A DNA stretch of 64,000 nucleotides, taken from assembly GCF_009882915.1 (NCBI RefSeq), contig NZ_WTUW01000001.1, positions 620,357-684,356 on the forward strand, given 5' to 3'. Position 1 is the first letter of the stretch; every line of letters starts with the position of its first letter. Made by a program: the position numbers and the translations under genes. The stretch is from Sneathiella litorea (lineage in GTDB: Bacteria; Pseudomonadota; Alphaproteobacteria; Sneathiellales; Sneathiellaceae). Shown here in pieces: positions 34,530 through 42,339 of this stretch. The notes under the pieces are model-generated. The model searched no databases. It was not told where the DNA came from and worked only from the letters and a program-made list of their open reading frames with translations.

Positions 34530-35573
34530 CTAGTTACCAGCATCTTTTATCAGGCTGCAATCAACGCCAGCGCTCGGGTCGATAGTTTCGCTCATAAGGC
34601 CAAAATTGATCCACCATTTATTGGTCAGTTTCCAGTGATCGATCATTTGTCCATTTGTTTGGCCAAACGGTGGATTACCCGGAACAACCCCACAGAATTG
34701 GGAAGCTTCAGTCAGATTATACATATACATGGTGCCGTCCTCAGGATTGTTTACACCACCGAGGATGCCTTGTACGTCTTCGACCGAAAAACCAGTTGCT
34801 TCTGCGATGATTTGGTTGGCTTCGACTGGGTTCTCCCGCCAATACTCAACGCCAGCAAATAATGCCTGCATGGTTTTAACGGCAATATCACGTTTTTTAG
34901 CAACGAACTCATCGGAAACATAAATGGCATCAGCTATAAGTCCAAGTTTTAGCCATTCTGGTTCCTTGGAATTACTGAGCTCCTTAGAACCCTTTAGTTC
35001 TTTCAAGACCTGCCCGCCAAACGGATCCCAAAGCTCAGCCGCTGCAACTTGGCCACTGATCATGGCGGCAGCCGCGTCCCCAGCGATGAGATTGACCATG
35101 TTTACCTCATCCCATTTAACGCCGTTCTGCTCCAACCATATCGCCATATAGATTTGAGAAAGACCCCCCTCCAGAACTGCTATTTGCTTCCCTTTCAGGT
35201 CGGATGGGCTTTTGATATCCGGATGGACTATGATGTGGTCGGATCCATATCCCAAATTAGTAAGACCTGCGACCTTGATCGGCAGTTTTTCTGCGGCTGC
35301 AATCGGGCCAAACTCAATTGTACTCAATACTGTATCGAGTTTGCCTGTCGATAGAAGTGCAAATAGCTGGACGGGATCTTCAAGAACGGTAAATTCAAAA
35401 TTAATATCCGGTGCCAAATTCTTTTCTTGAGCAACATAGAAAAATCCGTAGCCGGGCCAACTCCAATGTCCAATTTTAACAGTTTCTGCGCTTTCCGCAC
35501 TTGGCGTAGTTACGAAAATTGCCGAAACCATTAGGGCCAAAGAGACGGTCAGTAACTTAATTTTCCGCATCAT
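34530..35573 (-). CDS. ABC importer substrate-binding protein (NMT1/TauA-SsuA type)
   Basis: Periplasmic binding protein of 347 residues. A signal peptide (LLTVSLALMVSAIFVTT, cleavage near SAESA) is followed by the fold of the nitrate/taurine/thiamine-precursor group: KIGHWSWPGYGFFYVAQEK, LLSTGKLDTVLST and DLKGKQIAVLEGG. It probably binds a small polar, possibly nitrogen-containing compound and passes it to the permease encoded upstream. It is the last gene of a permease-ATPase-binding protein operon transcribed away from the monooxygenase genes, and thus is probably the uptake system for their substrate. The ligand cannot be deduced. Confidence 0.87.
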   Translation of the reverse strand: MMRKIKLLTVSLALMVSAIFVTTPSAESAETVKIGHWSWPGYGFFYVAQEKNLAPDINFEFTVLEDPVQLFALLSTGKLDTVLSTIEFGPIAAAEKLPIKVAGLTNLGYGSDHIIVHPDIKSPSDLKGKQIAVLEGGLSQIYMAIWLEQNGVKWDEVNMVNLIAGDAAAAMISGQVAAAELWDPFGGQVLKELKGSKELSNSKEPEWLKLGLIADAIYVSDEFVAKKRDIAVKTMQALFAGVEYWRENPVEANQIIAEATGFSVEDVQGILGGVNNPEDGTMYMYNLTEASQFCGVVPGNPPFGQTNGQMIDHWKLTNKWWINFGLMSETIDPSAGVDCSLIKDAGN

Positions 35574-35627
35574 ATATTTCCTATTCGTTGTACGTAGTTA
35601 AATTTCGACAGTTGAATCCGTCATTCG

Positions 35628-36482
35628 TTAGCTAGTTTGTCCTTTTATTTCTTCCCGCATCATCGAATAGAGTTGTTTCTCCATGTCTAAATAACCAGGT
35701 TCCGCAAGCAGGTCTTCTTTCTTGAGGAAACGTCGCCCATTTTTGAAATCCATTTGTAAATCAGCTTTGATTCGCCCGGGCTGGCGTGTGAAAAATATAA
35801 TCCGATCGGCGAGGTAGATCGCCTCTTGAATATCGTGTGTGACGAGAATAATGGTTTTTGCTTCTCTCTCGATGATCTCAACAACCATCTCTTCCATTTC
35901 CCACGTCACCTGTGCGTCCAACGCTCCAAATGGTTCATCAAGTAACAGGACTTCTGGATTCTGAGCCAACGCCCGGGCAATTGCGACACGCTGCTTCATG
36001 CCGCCTGAAAGCTCTATAGGGTAGGATCGGGCAAACTCCTCCAAGTGAACCAAGCGAAGAAAATGCTCTGCACGCTCTTGTTGTTCCTTTTTAGGCACAC
36101 CCTGAATCTTCATTCCACGCGCAACATTCTCAGCGACAGTAAGCCACGGAAATGAGGTATATGCCTGAAACACCATACCGCGCTCCGGCCCTGGACCCCG
36201 TATCGACTTGCCATGCATTTTGACGTCACCATATGTCGGATACTCAAGTCCGGCAATCAACCGCAACAAGGTTGTTTTACCGCAGCCTGATGGACCGATT
36301 AGCGCCGTTACCTGATTGGCGTTTATGTCAACGGAAACAGCATCAAGTGCTGTCCGGCGCCCACCCAGATATTCTTTGGTAACGCGATCGACACATATTG
36401 GGGCTTCAAGTTGATTATATGATTGGCCGGCAATTGAATTGTTATCAAATGCTGCAGGATGCCTTGGTTCCACAAGTTTCAT
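35628..36482 (-). CDS. ABC importer ATPase (TauB/SsuB type)
   Basis: ATPase of 284 residues. Walker A GPSGCGKTTLL, Q-loop VFQAYTSFPWLTV, signature ELSGGMKQRVAIARAL, Walker B VLLLDEPFGALDAQ and switch VTHDIQEAIYLADR are all intact and characteristic of the nitrate/taurine/sulfonate importer group. It has an extra N-terminal stretch of about 30 residues before the first strand. GGAG precedes its ATG, 12 bases after the permease stop. It energises uptake by the neighbouring permease and binding protein. Confidence 0.92.
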   Translation of the reverse strand: MKLVEPRHPAAFDNNSIAGQSYNQLEAPICVDRVTKEYLGGRRTALDAVSVDINANQVTALIGPSGCGKTTLLRLIAGLEYPTYGDVKMHGKSIRGPGPERGMVFQAYTSFPWLTVAENVARGMKIQGVPKKEQQERAEHFLRLVHLEEFARSYPIELSGGMKQRVAIARALAQNPEVLLLDEPFGALDAQVTWEMEEMVVEIIEREAKTIILVTHDIQEAIYLADRIIFFTRQPGRIKADLQMDFKNGRRFLKKEDLLAEPGYLDMEKQLYSMMREEIKGQTS

Positions 36483-36494
36483 ACTGAAGTCTCC

Positions 36495-37358
36495 TTACCG
36501 GCGCATAAATGTGTATGGGAATAAGATGCGGCTTGCCTGTCGGAAAATAATATCCGTCATTACACCCAGAATTCCGATTACCAGAATTCCGGCCATAATT
36601 GTTTCTACGTGGAAAAACCGTGACGCGCGCATCATTACAGCGCCAATACCATCGGTTGCAGCGACAATCTCTGCAATGACGAGATATGTCCATGATACAG
36701 CAATCATGTTCCGCATGGAGTCCAAGATTCTGGGAGCCGCCGCAGGAAAAATGACTCTACAGATAATATGACCGCGTGACGCACCCATAGTTTGTGCAGA
36801 CTCGATAAGTTCTTTTGGTACTGAGAGGACGTCATCTAGAATCAGGGCAATCAGAAAGAAAACGCACCCTAGAAAAAGCAGAGTCAATTTAGCTAGATCT
36901 GTCGGGCCAAAGTAAACCAGCAATAGCGGGACAAACGAAGCGGCCGGCAGATAACGCCAGCCTCCAACTGTCGGATTGATTAAAGCCTTAACCTTGACGA
37001 ACGCACCCATAAACAATCCAAGCGGAACAGCGACTAAACACGCAACAGCAAAACTCAGGTAAACTCGGTACAGGCTCTTGCCGACATCAGGCACAAAATT
37101 CTTCTCAACAATTAAATGAAATATTTCACTAATAACCTGACCGGGCCCTGGCACAAATTTTTGATGCGCTTCTGGTGTGAAAAAATGAACTAACTCCCAA
37201 GCGCCTAGCCAACCTACCACACCAAGAACAGCAAGAACTGCTGCCTGTGAGTTTGAAACACTTCCAAGTATTTCGAAAAAATGTTGTCTCGGAGGTATGA
37301 AGCGCGGCGCGCCGCGGCCCGGCTCCGCTTCCCTTGAGAAATCTTCACTAACTGACAT
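36495..37358 (-). CDS. ABC importer permease (TauC/SsuC type)
   Basis: Inner-membrane permease of 287 residues with about six transmembrane helices. The ATPase-coupling EAA loop is seen as ELIESAQTMGASRGHIICRVIFPAAAPRI (start LIESAQTMGAS, Gly in the usual place). The conserved N-terminal GWLGAWELVHFF and the FVPGPGQV segment are typical for the sulfonate/taurine/nitrate group. The ATG at 37358 is chosen because AGGAG precedes it; the open frame runs on to 37391. First gene of the importer operon, divergent from the monooxygenase operon. Confidence 0.9.
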   Translation of the reverse strand: MSVSEDFSREAEPGRGAPRFIPPRQHFFEILGSVSNSQAAVLAVLGVVGWLGAWELVHFFTPEAHQKFVPGPGQVISEIFHLIVEKNFVPDVGKSLYRVYLSFAVACLVAVPLGLFMGAFVKVKALINPTVGGWRYLPAASFVPLLLVYFGPTDLAKLTLLFLGCVFFLIALILDDVLSVPKELIESAQTMGASRGHIICRVIFPAAAPRILDSMRNMIAVSWTYLVIAEIVAATDGIGAVMMRASRFFHVETIMAGILVIGILGVMTDIIFRQASRILFPYTFMRR

Positions 37359-37475
37359 GCACGCGCTCCTATAAAGCTTGAATTTCCACATAGATCAAAG
37401 CGGCTGGTCACATTGCCATCCCGAGGCCCAGTCGCCCGGAAAACCGGCAATAAGAAATGCTTATAAACAGATTAT

Positions 37476-37592
37476 ATAAAAAACGAATTACGTCAATATA
37501 AATTTATTTTGCAACGTTATTCGTTTTTATGTTGCAATATAAAAACGATTAACGTTATCATTTTAAGGAATCGAGGCAGTATTCGTTTTTAT
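37476..37592. promoter_or_regulatory. Symmetric four-half-site operator in the divergent promoter
   Basis: The gene-free 380 bases between the importer and monooxygenase operons contain a near-perfect palindrome at 37513-37556: arms AACGTTATTCGTTTTTAT and ATAAAAACGATTAACGTT match in 17 of 18 positions around an 8-base centre. A further half-site of each orientation flanks it: ATAAAAAACGAAT at 37476-37488 and ATTCGTTTTTAT at 37581-37592. The four sites are symmetric about 37534. Such spaced dyads suit a multimeric regulator that wraps DNA; the Lrp/AsnC protein at 45800-46330 is the only regulator gene in the island. Binding is inferred. Confidence 0.7.
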
Positions 37593-37737
37593 CTGCTTGC
37601 CTTTCGAGTCTGGGTGATACGCAAAAGTTGTTTTGCCAACAAAACTTATTTCTCGTGGGTTGGAATTGCGCCAACGCGGTGATGCTTCGAAAGTATTTTC
37701 GGACGTGAAGCACTTGAATAATTAGGAGTTTAAGCAA

Positions 37738-39234
37738 ATGGCTATGTTGAAAATGGAAGATTGGTACGATCTAGCGCGCGAGACCAGTTGGACGCCGAGC
37801 TATGTTCGCGTAGATGAAATGTTCCCCAAACCCATGTCCAATGATTTCGACATCCCAATTTCAGAATGGGAGAAATTCGACGAGCCCTATAAAATTAGCT
37901 ACCGAGAATATGTGCGCATGCAGCGGGATAAAGATGTCTCTGCATACTCTGTAAAGGCTGCTTTGGCGCGATCGAAATTTTTCGAGAATGCATCTCCTCA
38001 CTGGAAGGCATTGTTGGCACTGCATTTTAGCACTGTCGGTTGGTCAGAGTTTCACTCTGCATCCTGCTTCGCACGACAATCCCGATTTGGCCGAAGCCCG
38101 GGCATGCGGAACATGGCAACCTTTGGAACGCTGGACGAGATTCGCCATGGACAGATCCAGATTTTCTTTGGCTATGAATTTCTTAAACATGATGCCGTTT
38201 TTGACTGGTGCCACAAATCATCGAAAACCGAGAATTGGATTCCAATCAGCCTTCGCCACGCCCTAGATGACATCTGTCATACCCGTGACGCAACCACTGC
38301 GGCGATCATGCTAACCGTAGGGTTTGAGCAGTCTTTTACAAACCTTCAGTTTGTGGCGTTGTCGGCAGATGCTGCCAAGTGCGGCGATCACACATTTGCC
38401 ACGATGCTGACTAGCGTCCAGACGGACGAGGCCCGCCATGCCCAGATTGGCGAGCCTCTTGTTCGGATTATGTGCGCGAACGGGAAAAAAGAAGAAGCAC
38501 AGAAATTGGTTGATATCGCCTTCTGGCGGATGTGGAAGCAGTTCTCTGTTCTGAGTGGCGTTGGTATGGATTACTACACACCGATTGAGCATCGCGAACA
38601 CTCATTAAAGGAGTTTATGGAAGAATGGGTGATCGGACAATTCGGTCGTTCCGTCGTCGCACTGGGGCTGGATCTTCCATGGTATTGGGACGAACTCCAC
38701 AAAGACATTGAGTCATTTCATCATGCACAGCAAATCGGTCTTTATGTTTATCGTGCATTGCAATGGTGGCGGCCAATTGCAGGTGTCTCTCCAGATGAAC
38801 GTGAGTGGTTGGAGAAAAAATACCCTGGCTGGAATGAAAGCTACGGGAAGTGCTGGGACGTTGTCACCGAGAACATACGCAACGGTGATCTGGAGAAAAC
38901 GGTCCCTCCCGTTCCGCCGCTAGTTTGCAACATGTGCGGGCTAGAGGTTGCCGGAGGTGTGGGAGATCACTGGCATCCCGTCAACTACAATCTGGAACTA
39001 GACGGTCGTCGTTATCATTTCTGCTCTTCTGTCTGCAAATGGATATTTGAGGAAGAGCCAGAGCGCTACAAAGGCCACACAAGCATCATTGATCGAGTTC
39101 TTGACGGTACTGTTCCGCCAGGACCTGACGGATTGTTTGAGTATATGGGCCAAAGCGAGGCCGAGCGCGGTGTCGATGGTTACGATTATGAATGGATCGA
39201 CGGATACAACGTAATACGCGAAGCCGCCGAATAG
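37738..39234 (+). CDS. tmoA: Diiron monooxygenase hydroxylase alpha subunit (TmoA-like)
   Basis: Catalytic subunit of a soluble bacterial multicomponent monooxygenase, 498 residues, normal for TmoA/TouA. The six iron ligands fall at E104, E134, H137, E197, E231 and H234, the same numbers as in toluene 4-monooxygenase, and the active-site Thr is also at 201. The motifs are LDEIRHGQ and TDEARHAQ. Expected substrate-pocket positions read V100, S103, S107, F196 and F205; Ser at 103 and 107 replaces Gly and Ala of T4MO. A C-terminal YHS zinc-finger-like part (C397, C400, C429, C433) is retained. Inserts one oxygen atom from O2 into a C-H bond or double bond. First gene of an A-B-C-D-E-F ordered operon; substrate unknown. 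Confidence 0.93.
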   Translation: MAMLKMEDWYDLARETSWTPSYVRVDEMFPKPMSNDFDIPISEWEKFDEPYKISYREYVRMQRDKDVSAYSVKAALARSKFFENASPHWKALLALHFSTVGWSEFHSASCFARQSRFGRSPGMRNMATFGTLDEIRHGQIQIFFGYEFLKHDAVFDWCHKSSKTENWIPISLRHALDDICHTRDATTAAIMLTVGFEQSFTNLQFVALSADAAKCGDHTFATMLTSVQTDEARHAQIGEPLVRIMCANGKKEEAQKLVDIAFWRMWKQFSVLSGVGMDYYTPIEHREHSLKEFMEEWVIGQFGRSVVALGLDLPWYWDELHKDIESFHHAQQIGLYVYRALQWWRPIAGVSPDEREWLEKKYPGWNESYGKCWDVVTENIRNGDLEKTVPPVPPLVCNMCGLEVAGGVGDHWHPVNYNLELDGRRYHFCSSVCKWIFEEEPERYKGHTSIIDRVLDGTVPPGPDGLFEYMGQSEAERGVDGYDYEWIDGYNVIREAAE

Positions 39235-39276
39235 TTAATCCCCCAACGATATCAAGTGTTCAAGGAGTAATCTCAA

Positions 39277-39537
39277 ATGGACAATTTTCCACTCGCATGC
39301 TGTGTCCAGGGTGACTACGGATACAAAATCATCATGGTCAGCGAAACAGATACCATTGCCGAGGTTGTAAAAAAGGCATTGGCCGGTGTCGTCGGTTATC
39401 TAGTCGCCCCATTTCCTGAAAATACCATATTCCATGCGCGGATCCATGGTTCGGATGACTTGTTGCCGAATGATGTAACAGTGAAGGATGCGAACCTTCT
39501 CAAGATGGAAGCAATCGATATTTCCATGGGAGCATGA
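39277..39537 (+). CDS. tmoB: Diiron monooxygenase hydroxylase gamma subunit (TmoB-like)
   Basis: An 86-residue subunit with the ubiquitin-like fold of TmoB: it starts MDNFPLACCVQGDYGYKIIM, then DTIAEVVKKAL and FHARIHGSDDLLPND. It is the small third polypeptide of the (alpha-beta-gamma)2 hydroxylase and has no redox centre. AAGGAG precedes the ATG. It stands 42 bases after the alpha gene and 3 bases before the Rieske ferredoxin gene, the same order as in tmo/tou operons. Confidence 0.9.
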   Translation: MDNFPLACCVQGDYGYKIIMVSETDTIAEVVKKALAGVVGYLVAPFPENTIFHARIHGSDDLLPNDVTVKDANLLKMEAIDISMGA

Positions 39538-39540
39538 ACG

Positions 39541-39870
39541 GTGAGCGAAACAACCGAATTCACGAAAATATGCGCGCTTGACGACGTCTGGGAAGGAGAA
39601 ATGGACGTCTTTGAGGTTGATGGACAGGAGGTACTGATTGTTCATGTCGAGGGTGGTGAAATCAGAGCTTACGACCCGGTCTGCCCCCACCAGGATCACC
39701 CGCTGATTGAGGGTGAATTTGAGAACTGCATTCTAACCTGTTCGGCCCATTTGTGGCAGTTCAATGCCATATCCGGCAAAGGGGTTAATCCCGAAGGTGT
39801 CTCTCTCAATGCCTATCCGGCAAAAGTAGAAAATGACCATGTGTACGCCGTATTGCCCGCAAACAACTAA
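39541..39870 (+). CDS. tmoC: Rieske ferredoxin of the monooxygenase (TmoC-like)
   Basis: A 109-residue Rieske [2Fe-2S] protein with ligands C48/H50 in PVCPHQDHPL and C67/H70 in LTCSAHLWQF. It passes electrons from the reductase to the hydroxylase, as T4moC does, and keeps the Trp two residues after the last ligand that matters for T4moC. The start is a GTG, with GGGAG overlapping the end of the gamma gene. It is cytoplasmic, with no extra domain. Confidence 0.92.
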   Translation: MSETTEFTKICALDDVWEGEMDVFEVDGQEVLIVHVEGGEIRAYDPVCPHQDHPLIEGEFENCILTCSAHLWQFNAISGKGVNPEGVSLNAYPAKVENDHVYAVLPANN

Positions 39871-39901
39871 AACAGCGGGCACCTAATTAAGGAGCTATGT
39901 G

Positions 39902-40192
39902 ATGGCGAATGTAAATGAAGACCGATATGTCGGGCCTGTCATGCGTAAAGGCGAAATTGGTGATGCTGTTATTGAAGCAATCCAGGAAGACAACAAAGGA
40001 CGCGACATCATCATTGAAGAGCATGAATCCTACTTTCGGATAAAAGTTGAAGGTGAATGTCTGCTTCGTTTTGAAACTGTTGGCGACATGCTCGGAAGCG
40101 ACGTTGCTTCCAGTGACATCGAATCTGCCATGCCGGCATTCGAGGGCTTTATCCGCGTTAGCACCGATCAGATCCGCTTCTTATCAAAATAA
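39902..40192 (+). CDS. tmoD: Monooxygenase effector/coupling protein (TmoD-like)
   Basis: A 96-residue MmoB/DmpM-family regulatory protein with YVGPVMRKGEIGDAVIEAI at the N terminus and RIKVEGECLLRFETVGDML in the centre. It has no cofactor. It binds the hydroxylase and gates oxygen and substrate entry. The ATG at 39902 follows AAGGAG at a good distance; the GTG one codon earlier is not needed. Present in the usual place between the Rieske and beta genes. Confidence 0.92.
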   Translation: MANVNEDRYVGPVMRKGEIGDAVIEAIQEDNKGRDIIIEEHESYFRIKVEGECLLRFETVGDMLGSDVASSDIESAMPAFEGFIRVSTDQIRFLSK

Positions 40193-40244
40193 CTATTTGT
40201 TGGCGCAGTTTAGTTTCAGATCGCCCCCATCAAGGAGATGACAC

Positions 40245-41234
40245 ATGCCTGTTGAACTAAGAAAAATGAAAACCTGGAGCAAATTGGCAGCAAGGAAACG
40301 CCGCCCCAGTGAATACGAGATCGTAACGACCAACTTGCAAACTCGAAATCGCCACGCCAACCAGGCCTATGAATTGTCACCAGCGCCTGATCTGGCAATG
40401 AATGAATGGTACGAAAAGAACGTTTTCAATAGCGCCTTGCAGCATGAAGACTGGGAAGAATTTCGCGACCCCGATGAGTTGATCTATCGGGTTTATACTC
40501 GCAAGCAGGACTCACAGGAAGAGTATGTTGATGGTCTTGTAAATGAGCACAACGAAATTGGACATGACCAAGACTTAGAACCAAGATGGCTGGACGTTTT
40601 AGAGCGTCTCTACACCCCCAGACGCTATCTTCAGTCCGCACTGCAAATGAATGCTGCATATCTCGTGCAGATTGCACCAGCCAGCACACTTACTGCTGCT
40701 GCCGGCTTTCAGGAAGGTGATGAATTCCGCTGGATGTCGCGGATCGCTTACCGCACTCGTGAGCTGCAGATTGCCCATCCTGATCGCGGTTTTGGAAAAA
40801 AGGAACGTGACTATTGGGAAAATGATCCCGCGTGGCAAGGTATCCGGGAACTCATGGAGAAGGTGTTGATCACCTACGACTGGGGGGAAAATTTTGTTGC
40901 CTCCAATCTGGTGGCAAAAGTAGCCGTGGATGAAACACTTAGACAACTTGGTGCTACGGCAAGACACAATGGTGATCAACTATTAAGTCACCTGGCTGAC
41001 AACCAACTCCTCGACAGTGATCGATCTCGTCGATGGAGCGCGGCGACGGTCGCCTTCTCTCTCAGTCACCCTGGAAACAACAAAGTAATAGCGGGTTGGA
41101 TCGACAAATGGATGCCGCTCGCCCGCAAGGCGATTGAAACCTATTGTTCCGCTCTGCCAGAGAGTGATGGTGCGGCCGACAATGCGATCGCCAATGTCGA
41201 GGCGTTCCACCGAAGCCTCGGTTTGGGTGATTGA
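40245..41234 (+). CDS. tmoE: Diiron monooxygenase hydroxylase beta subunit (TmoE-like)
   Basis: Protein of 329 residues related to the alpha fold but without iron ligands, as in TmoE. Family features are the start LRKMKTWSKLAARKRRPSEY, YEIVTTNL and the segment EPRWLDVLERLYTPRRYL followed by HALQM-like LQSALQMNAAYLVQIAP. It forms the scaffold of the hydroxylase heterohexamer. AAGGAG precedes the ATG. Fifth gene in the operon. Confidence 0.92.
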   Translation: MPVELRKMKTWSKLAARKRRPSEYEIVTTNLQTRNRHANQAYELSPAPDLAMNEWYEKNVFNSALQHEDWEEFRDPDELIYRVYTRKQDSQEEYVDGLVNEHNEIGHDQDLEPRWLDVLERLYTPRRYLQSALQMNAAYLVQIAPASTLTAAAGFQEGDEFRWMSRIAYRTRELQIAHPDRGFGKKERDYWENDPAWQGIRELMEKVLITYDWGENFVASNLVAKVAVDETLRQLGATARHNGDQLLSHLADNQLLDSDRSRRWSAATVAFSLSHPGNNKVIAGWIDKWMPLARKAIETYCSALPESDGAADNAIANVEAFHRSLGLGD

Positions 41235-41281
41235 GTCATTGGATCAGACAATTTGACTGTTAGCCGCAGGAGGAACCGGAA

Positions 41282-42316
41282 TTGCAGGAACTGAAAGCCG
41301 TTACCAAGGGAGATACATTTCGGGTATCAATTGCAAACAGCGATTTGTCATTTGAGACGAATAGCAAGGATACAATTCTCGGAAGTTTGTTGCGCTCTGG
41401 TATCGGTGCTCCTTATGAGTGCAATTCCGGCGGCTGCGGGAGCTGCAAGTTTAAACTTATCGAAGGATCGATAAGGGAAGACTATGAAACTTGTCCAGGA
41501 CTGCGACCTTCTGACCGTCGCAAAAATAAACATCTGGCATGTACTTGCCGGGCCGAGAGTGACTGTGTCATCGAACTCCAGCTTGACAGCTCCTATGCAC
41601 CAAAAATTCGTCCCTCAATAAAAGCACTAAAATTCATATCTCGTACGCCCTTGACGCACGACCTGTGGACATTCCGGTTTCAATCAGAAGAGCCAGCGAA
41701 CTTCCTGTCTGGACAGTATAGCAGGATGCATATTCCGGGTGTTTCAGGTGCGCGCAGCTATTCCATGTCAAATACGCCAAACGACGCGGGCATTTGGGAG
41801 TTCCAAATCAAGCGAGTTCCAAGTGGCAAAGCAACCGCCGTTTTGTTTGAGAGCAATCTAGCTGAGTTATCCATCACAATTGACGCGCCTTATAGCGTCG
41901 CCCACCTGGACGCCAACTCACCACGATCGATCATTTGCATCGCCGGCGGTTCTGGGCTCGCCCCAATGGTTTCAATCTTGCGCGGTGTTGCCGAGTTGCA
42001 GGACCGAGCAGATCAACCGATTTTATATTATGGGGCTCGCTCACAGAGAGATGTCGTTGATCCAGATTACTTTTTGAGCGTTCCGGGGTTCGACCCTGGA
42101 ACACAATATATTCCGATAGTCTCTGAACCTTCCGCAGACTGTGTAGGACCATCTGGCTTCGTTCACGAATACTTGGCGCAGGCTCTACCAGACGATTGCA
42201 GTCAAATGGATTTCTATATCGCCGGTCCGCCGCCCATGGTTGAAGCGGTTCGACGTCATCTAATTCTCGACCGCAAAATTCCTGTGGATCAGCTCCATTA
42301 CGACCGATTCTTTTAA
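41282..42316 (+). CDS. tmoF: Ferredoxin-NAD(P)H reductase of the monooxygenase (TmoF-like)
   Basis: Reductase of 344 residues. The N-terminal plant-type [2Fe-2S] domain has ECNSGGCGSCKFKL and the last ligand in LACTCRAE. The FAD domain follows with RSYSMSNTP and the NAD(P)H-binding part with IAGGSGLAPMVSIL and YIAGPPPMVEAV. It draws electrons from NAD(P)H and feeds the Rieske ferredoxin. The start is TTG with AGGAGGAA upstream. Last gene of the tmo-type set, followed after 23 bases by the RidA-like gene. Confidence 0.92.
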   Translation: MQELKAVTKGDTFRVSIANSDLSFETNSKDTILGSLLRSGIGAPYECNSGGCGSCKFKLIEGSIREDYETCPGLRPSDRRKNKHLACTCRAESDCVIELQLDSSYAPKIRPSIKALKFISRTPLTHDLWTFRFQSEEPANFLSGQYSRMHIPGVSGARSYSMSNTPNDAGIWEFQIKRVPSGKATAVLFESNLAELSITIDAPYSVAHLDANSPRSIICIAGGSGLAPMVSILRGVAELQDRADQPILYYGARSQRDVVDPDYFLSVPGFDPGTQYIPIVSEPSADCVGPSGFVHEYLAQALPDDCSQMDFYIAGPPPMVEAVRRHLILDRKIPVDQLHYDRFF

Positions 42317-42339
42317 TAATTAAGAGGACATACAGACTT

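Noticed and set aside
37738-42316. Calling the oxygenase a toluene monooxygenase outright
   Set aside because: Subunit order and ligands fit, but pocket residues and the C-N hydrolases and importer argue for another substrate, so only the family is claimed.
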